Position numbers and translations under genes: made by a program. Shown piece by piece: positions 29,236-33,205 of a stretch of DNA of 33,205 nucleotides. The notes beneath the pieces were generated by a model, which was given only the letters and a program-made list of their open reading frames with translations, was not told the DNA's origin and searched no databases. This stretch comes from Pimelobacter sp. (GTDB lineage Bacteria; Actinomycetota; Actinomycetes; Propionibacteriales; Nocardioidaceae), in contig NZZG01000169.1 of assembly GCA_002698575.1 (NCBI GenBank), positions 22,301 through 55,505 of the forward strand. Reading direction: 5' to 3'. Every line of letters starts with the position of its first letter. Position 1 is the stretch's first letter.

Positions 29236-30951
29236 TCAGCCCACCGTGAACTGGACCGTGTGGATCCCCGAGGCCCCCTCAGGGAAGGGCTCGGCGCGGG
29301 CCGCCGTCTGGGTGCCGCCGCTGCCGTCGATGCAGCGGGCCGCGACGCGGTGGTTGCCGGACTTCAGACCCTTGACGACCAGGAACCACTGGCGCCAGTA
29401 GACGTTGTTGACGTCGGCGCCGACCTCGGCGTCCATCCAGGCTCCGCCGTCGACCTGCACCTGGACCTTCGTGACGCCCCCGTCGTTCTGCGCCCAGGCC
29501 ACGCCGCCGACGACGAGCTCGTCGCCGGTCACCGTGCTGAGCACGCGGGGCGTGTCGATGCGGGTGGAGGGCTTGATCGGGGTGTCGGTGCCCCAGCCCT
29601 TCTTGGTCCAGTACGCCTCCTGCTCGGCGTACGTCGTCAACGTCAGCTTGGTGAGCCACTTGGTGGCGCTGATGAAGCCGTAGAGGCCCGGGATGACCAT
29701 CCGGACCGGGAAGCCGTGCTCGCGGGGCAGCTGCTCGCCGTTCATCCCGACCGCGATCAGGGCGTCGCGCCCGTCGGTGGCCAGGTCGAGCGGGGTGCTG
29801 ATGGTCATCCCGTCGAAGTCGGTGGACAGGATCTGGTCGGCCTGCGAGCCCACGCCCGCCCGGTCGAGCACGTCCTGGAGCGGTACGCCGAGCCAGCGGG
29901 CGCCGCCGACGTACTTGCCGCCGACGCTGTTGGACACGCAGGTCAGCGTGATGTCGCGCTCGACCATCGGCATGTCCAGCAGCTCGTCGAAGGAGATCTC
30001 GAGCTCGTTGTCGACGTCGCCGTCGACCTTCAGGCTCCAGCCGTCGGAGTCGACCACCGGGACGTCGAGCCGGGTGTCGACCCGGTAGAAGTCGGCGTTG
30101 GAGATCCGCAGCGGCGTGATGCCGTCGACTCGGCCCTCGAGCCCCTCGGGCAGGGCGGGGGCGGTCTCGCCCGCGGCGGGGCTGGGCAGCGTGACGTCCT
30201 CGGCGCGGGCGCGCAGGTTGCCGATCCAGCGGCCGGCCGAGCCGGCGACGATCGCGGCGCCGGCGAGGACGCCGGAGGTGATGAGGACCGTGCGGCGACG
30301 CGCGTTCGGGCCGCCGGTGGAGACCACCCCGGTGTCGTGGCTGACCGAGTCGTCGCTCCCGCTGGGGACCGGGCCCGTCGTGCCGCCCGACACGTCGACC
30401 ATGCCCGAGGGCAGGTTGCCGCGTCCGGCGGCGCCGGAGTGGTCGGAGATGCCCGCGCGGGGGTCGAGGGACTGGCCGGTCGCCGTGCGGTGCAGGACCC
30501 ACAGCGCTGCCACGCCGGCGAGAGCGGTGAAGAAGCTGGGCACGACGTCCAGGAAGCCGGCTCCCGACCGGGTCACGGCGGCGACGCCGGCGACGACGAC
30601 CAGGGCGAGCAGCATGCCGCCGCCGATCTCGAAGCGCTTTCTGGTCAGGATGCCGGCGACCGCGGCGAGCACCAGCACGCCGACGAGCACCGAGCCGACC
30701 AGGATCACCTTGTCGTAGTTGCGGGCGGCGAAGTCGAACGGCCCGATGCTGAAGCCGTCGGACTCGAACTGCTTGATCGCCCACTCCTTGATGCTCGCGG
30801 GCGTGTTGTCGATGACGGCTGACCCGACGGCCAGCACGGGCGAGGAGTCGGGGCGCATCACCGAGGCGACGAGGTGTCCCACGGCCATGCCGAACAGCGT
30901 GGCCAGGAGACCGAAAAGGGCGTATGCGCGGCGGGACTTCATGGTGTTCAT
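29236..30951 (-). CDS. Membrane-anchored sulfite-oxidase-type molybdopterin oxidoreductase
   Basis: Taken from the outer ATG the protein has 571 residues. Five hydrophobic helices (about 10-31, 81-102, 110-126, 133-153 and 221-238) are linked by a Gly/Ser/Asp-rich stretch (165-215). From about residue 285 an extracytoplasmic sulfite-oxidase fold follows: RVDTRLDVPVVDSDGWSLKVDG, then ERDITLTCVSNSVGG with the molybdenum ligand C338, GARWLGVPLQDVL, GFPVRMVIPGLYGF and KWLTKLTL. The last 90 residues are the dimerisation-type Ig-like domain. Members of this group oxidise sulfite or reduce sulfoxides; the substrate is unknown. The ATG at 30951 lies inside a SigK-like -10 box (30950-30955), while the ATG at 30942 is 7 bases beyond it, so a leaderless 568-residue form starting MKSRRAYALF is more likely. 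Confidence 0.88.
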   Translation of the reverse strand: MNTMKSRRAYALFGLLATLFGMAVGHLVASVMRPDSSPVLAVGSAVIDNTPASIKEWAIKQFESDGFSIGPFDFAARNYDKVILVGSVLVGVLVLAAVAGILTRKRFEIGGGMLLALVVVAGVAAVTRSGAGFLDVVPSFFTALAGVAALWVLHRTATGQSLDPRAGISDHSGAAGRGNLPSGMVDVSGGTTGPVPSGSDDSVSHDTGVVSTGGPNARRRTVLITSGVLAGAAIVAGSAGRWIGNLRARAEDVTLPSPAAGETAPALPEGLEGRVDGITPLRISNADFYRVDTRLDVPVVDSDGWSLKVDGDVDNELEISFDELLDMPMVERDITLTCVSNSVGGKYVGGARWLGVPLQDVLDRAGVGSQADQILSTDFDGMTISTPLDLATDGRDALIAVGMNGEQLPREHGFPVRMVIPGLYGFISATKWLTKLTLTTYAEQEAYWTKKGWGTDTPIKPSTRIDTPRVLSTVTGDELVVGGVAWAQNDGGVTKVQVQVDGGAWMDAEVGADVNNVYWRQWFLVVKGLKSGNHRVAARCIDGSGGTQTAARAEPFPEGASGIHTVQFTVG

Positions 30952-30977
30952 TCGTCGCGGAGCGCTGCGCCGGATGG
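30950..30977 (-). promoter_or_regulatory. SigK-type promoter before the molybdoenzyme gene
   Basis: On the minus strand a perfect CCATCC (30972-30977) is followed after 16 bases by ACGAAT (30950-30955), a five-of-six match to CCGAAT. This is the mycobacterial SigK consensus with the right spacing, in the 45-base gap before the gene and about 2.6 kb from sigK. The expected transcript start falls at or next to the ATG at 30942. Confidence 0.68.
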
Positions 30978-30996
30978 GTCGGGCAGGATGGGGGGC

Positions 30997-31749
30997 ATGT
31001 CACAGAACGCCCTGGTCCACCTCGCCGTCGAGGGTCGCACCGCGACCGTCACCCTGGACTCGCCCCACAACCGCAACGCCCTCTCACGCCAGCTCGTCAC
31101 CGAGCTCGCCGAGCGTCTGGAGGAGGCCGAGGCCGACCCCGGGGTGCTGGTGGTGGTGCTGCAGTCGGCGGACCGGGTGTTCTGCTCGGGCGCCGACCTG
31201 TCCGAGGCCTCCGGCGGATCGATGGCCCAGGGCACCCGGGCGATCGTCGACCTCCAGCGCTTCATCGTGGCGATGTCCAAGCCGGTCGTGGGCCGGGTCG
31301 CCGGCCCGGTGCGGGCCGGGGGGATCGGCCTCGTGGCGGCCTGCGACATCGTGGTCGCCGCCGACGAGGCCTCGTTCGCGCTCACCGAGGTCAAGCTCGG
31401 CCTGACCCCGGCCGTGATCTCGCTGACGGTCCTGCCCCGGCTGTCGTCGCGCGACGCGGCGTACACGTTCCTGACCGGCGAGACCTTCGGGGGCGCCGAG
31501 GCCGCCCGGATGGGCCTGGTGACCGAGTCCGTGGCCGCCGAGGCCCTGGACGCCCGGGTGGCGGAGGTGTGCGAGTCGCTGGCGACCGGTGCGGCGCAGG
31601 GTCTGCGGGAGACCAAGGCGCTGCTCGCCCGCGACCTGCTCGGCCGCATCGACGCGCAGCGCGACGACATGGCCGAGCTCTCGGCGCGACTGTTCGGCTC
31701 CCAGGAGGCCAAGGAGGCCATGACGGCGTTCCTCTCCCGCGGGAGGTGA
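30997..31749 (+). CDS. Enoyl-CoA hydratase/isomerase (crotonase) family protein
   Basis: A 250-residue crotonase-fold protein; I start at the ATG at 30997 (MSQNALVHLAV), since the upstream frame runs into the divergent promoter. The CoA-binding and oxyanion motif CSGADL is at 63-68, and the second block AGPVRAGGIGLVAACDIVVAAD at 102-123. FALTEVKLGLTPAVIS keeps the second catalytic Glu (E131), but the first Glu of classic hydratases is Gly here (G111), so it may be an isomerase, a hydratase with altered mechanism, or act on another CoA thioester. CAGGAT lies 7 bases before the start, consistent with a leaderless mRNA. It could supply the hydratase missing from the Atu-like operon, but it is about 16 kb away and unlinked in transcription. 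Confidence 0.88.
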   Translation: MSQNALVHLAVEGRTATVTLDSPHNRNALSRQLVTELAERLEEAEADPGVLVVVLQSADRVFCSGADLSEASGGSMAQGTRAIVDLQRFIVAMSKPVVGRVAGPVRAGGIGLVAACDIVVAADEASFALTEVKLGLTPAVISLTVLPRLSSRDAAYTFLTGETFGGAEAARMGLVTESVAAEALDARVAEVCESLATGAAQGLRETKALLARDLLGRIDAQRDDMAELSARLFGSQEAKEAMTAFLSRGR

Positions 31750-31788
31750 ACTCCGTGCGCAGGGCTCGGCCGGACCGGGATCCCTTTG

Positions 31789-31822
31789 TAGACTGGATGA
31801 CTTGCCACGTCCGGCAAGCCCC
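31789..31822 (+). promoter_or_regulatory. Promoter region with inverted repeat before the HelD/HelR-type gene
   Basis: TAGACT (31789-31794) is a good -10 box. Immediately after it comes CTTGCC-ACGTCC-GGCAAG (31801-31818), an inverted repeat with 6-base arms at the expected transcript start. Read on the minus strand, the segment begins GGGGCTTGC and ends GGCAAG, the two halves of the rifamycin-associated element (recalled as GGGGCTTGCGGCAAGGCCC), but with 7 extra bases between them. The leader to the GTG at 31865 is about 65 bases. Confidence 0.4.
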
Positions 31823-31864
31823 GGCCCCTGAGGCCGAGCACCAGTATCTGGGGGAGCACGCAGC

Positions 31865-33205
31865 GTGAGTGAAGAGCTGGCCGAGCAGGAGATCGCTCGG
31901 GAGCAGGAGTTCGTCGACCGCGTCCACCGGCAGCTGGCCGACGCGGGCAAGGCCGCGCAGCAGCTGGCCCGTGAGGGCCACGACCGCGGCCGGCTGGGCC
32001 ACGAGGGTGGCCTCGTCGAGCGCGACGCGATGGTCTTCCAGGCCGCCAAGCGGATGGCGCAGCTCGATGCCGCCCACGAGGGACTGGTCTTCGGTCGGCT
32101 CGACCTGAAGCCCGAGCTGGACCCCGAGCCGCGCTACGTGGGCCGGATCGGGCTGCGCGACGCCAACCGCGACTCCCTGCTCATCGACTGGCGGGCCCCG
32201 GCTGCCGCTGTCTTCTACCAGGCCACCGCCGCCACCCCGCAGGACGTCGTACGGCGTCGGGTGCTGCGCTCGCAGGGTCCCACCGTCGTGAGCGTCGAGG
32301 ACGAGCTGCTCGACGCCGAGGCCAACACCGACGACCTGCCGATCGTCGGCGAGGGCGCCCTGATGGCGCAGCTGTCTCGGGCGCGGGACCGCACGATGCA
32401 CTCGATCGTGGCCACCATCCAGGCCGAGCAGGACCAGGCCATCCGCGCGCCGGGCAAGGGTGTGGTGACGATCTCCGGCGGCCCCGGTGTCGGCAAGACG
32501 GTCGTGGCGCTGCACCGGGCGGCCTACCTGCTCTACAGCGACCGGCGCCGCTACGAGTCCGGCGGCGTGCTGGTCGTGGGCCCCAGCGGGGTCTTCATGC
32601 GCTACATCGAGCGGGTGCTGCCCAGCCTGGGGGAGACCGCGGTGGCGCTGCGCTCGCTCGGCGAGGTCGTCGACGGCGTGCGCGCGACCCGTCACGACGA
32701 GCCCGCGGTCGCCGACGTCAAGGGCTCGGCCCGGATGGCCGAGCTGATGCGTCGGACCGCGCGCCAGCAGGCGCCGGGGAGCCCGCGCGAGTTCTCGATC
32801 TTCTGGTACGACTCCCGGCTGACCCTGGACCGGGGTCTGCTCGGCAAGCTGCGGCGTCAGCTGATGTCGCAGGGTCGCCGGAACCGGCAGATGCCGCGGG
32901 TCACCCCCACCCTGCTGGACGCCCTGTGGCGCCAGGTCCGCGGCGAGCGTGGCCGCGACCGGGGCCGGGAGTACTTCAACGACGACCTGCTCAGCACCGA
33001 CGAGTTCCTCGACTTCGTGATCGGCTGGTGGCCGCCGCTGAGCGCGCCGGACGTCCTCGACTGGCTGCGCGACCCCGAGCTGCTGGCGCGGGTCGGCGAC
33101 GGGATCGTCTCGGCCGAGGAGCAGCGGCTGCTGCTCAAGTCGTGGGGCGACGGCTCGCGGCTCTCGATCGAGGACGTTCCGCTGCTCGACGAGCTGCGCT
33201 ACGCC
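31865..33205 (+). CDS. HelD/HelR-type UvrD-like helicase, RNA polymerase-associated (3' end outside the window)
   Basis: The first 447 codons of a longer gene starting at GTG, with GGGGAG upstream; the frame is open to the right edge. An N-terminal helical arm (EELAEQEIAREQEFVDRVHRQLADAGKAAQQLAREGHDRG, about 2-40) is followed by a domain with YVGRIGLRDANRDSLLIDWRAPAAAVFYQAT, a hallmark of the HelD family. The Walker A motif GGPGVGKT lies at about 206-213, followed by VVALHRAAYLLY. The motor domain is interrupted by a family-specific insertion (residues from about 265 to the edge) rich in Leu and Arg. Actinobacterial HelD/HelR removes stalled RNA polymerase from DNA and in some species protects it from rifamycins. 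The remaining helicase motifs lie beyond the window. Confidence 0.9.
   Translation, partial: MSEELAEQEIAREQEFVDRVHRQLADAGKAAQQLAREGHDRGRLGHEGGLVERDAMVFQAAKRMAQLDAAHEGLVFGRLDLKPELDPEPRYVGRIGLRDANRDSLLIDWRAPAAAVFYQATAATPQDVVRRRVLRSQGPTVVSVEDELLDAEANTDDLPIVGEGALMAQLSRARDRTMHSIVATIQAEQDQAIRAPGKGVVTISGGPGVGKTVVALHRAAYLLYSDRRRYESGGVLVVGPSGVFMRYIERVLPSLGETAVALRSLGEVVDGVRATRHDEPAVADVKGSARMAELMRRTARQQAPGSPREFSIFWYDSRLTLDRGLLGKLRRQLMSQGRRNRQMPRVTPTLLDALWRQVRGERGRDRGREYFNDDLLSTDEFLDFVIGWWPPLSAPDVLDWLRDPELLARVGDGIVSAEEQRLLLKSWGDGSRLSIEDVPLLDELRYA

Noticed and set aside
31084..32695. Long minus-strand frames over the enoyl-CoA hydratase and helicase genes
   Set aside because: The plus-strand genes carry clear family motifs; the minus-strand translations have none.

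Overview
The window is high-GC actinobacterial chromosome. Dense coding, frequent GTG starts, 4-base ATGA overlaps, many leaderless-looking starts, a SigK/RskA sigma/anti-sigma pair and a helicase of the HelD/HelR type all fit a Nocardioides-like member of the Propionibacteriales. The genus is inference; no rRNA or tRNA gene is present to confirm it. I see no phage, insertion sequence or CRISPR array.

Layout. (1) 2-4827: the end of an Ig-like surface protein, a short-chain dehydrogenase, a three-gene extracytoplasmic flavin cassette (ferric-reductase-like membrane flavocytochrome, FMN-binding protein with a flavinylation motif, ApbE flavin transferase) and an MpaB-family (DUF2236) gene. The last is divergent from a TetR regulator (4939-5529), with a perfect 20-bp palindrome between them. 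(2) 5573-14670: a tightly coupled operon of TetR, TIGR03084 protein, AtuA-like protein, acyl-CoA dehydrogenase, acyl-CoA carboxylase beta and alpha, and a second acyl-CoA dehydrogenase. This is an Atu/Liu-type pathway for oxidising branched or isoprenoid acyl-CoAs. (3) 14741-18394: a two-domain AhpD-like protein, a YihY/BrkB membrane protein, a Y_phosphatase3-type phosphatase and a PLDNc membrane protein preceded by a long, strongly structured leader. (4) 18525-30951: a SigK locus resembling the Mycobacterium tuberculosis sigK region (rskA, sigK, DUF1295, CFA synthase/ufaA1, DUF1365, FAD oxidoreductase). Here a gluconate module (gntP, gntR, gntK) separates the DUF1295 gene from the rest, the FAD oxidoreductase and DUF1365 are fused, there are two CFA-synthase-like genes, and a fasciclin lipoprotein (MPT83-like) and a sulfite-oxidase-type molybdoenzyme sit alongside. 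A CCATCC-N16-ACGAAT promoter before the molybdoenzyme and a weaker one before the fasciclin gene support SigK control. (5) 30997-33205: an enoyl-CoA hydratase-like gene and the 5' part of a HelD/HelR-type RNA polymerase-associated helicase.

The most interesting signals are the unidentified structured leader at about 17743-17959, the SigK-type promoters and rearranged SigK locus, a REP-like repeat inserted in frame into a biotin carboxylase gene with a second copy at 18475, and a recurring -10 hexamer placed 6-7 nt before start codons, which predicts leaderless mRNAs.
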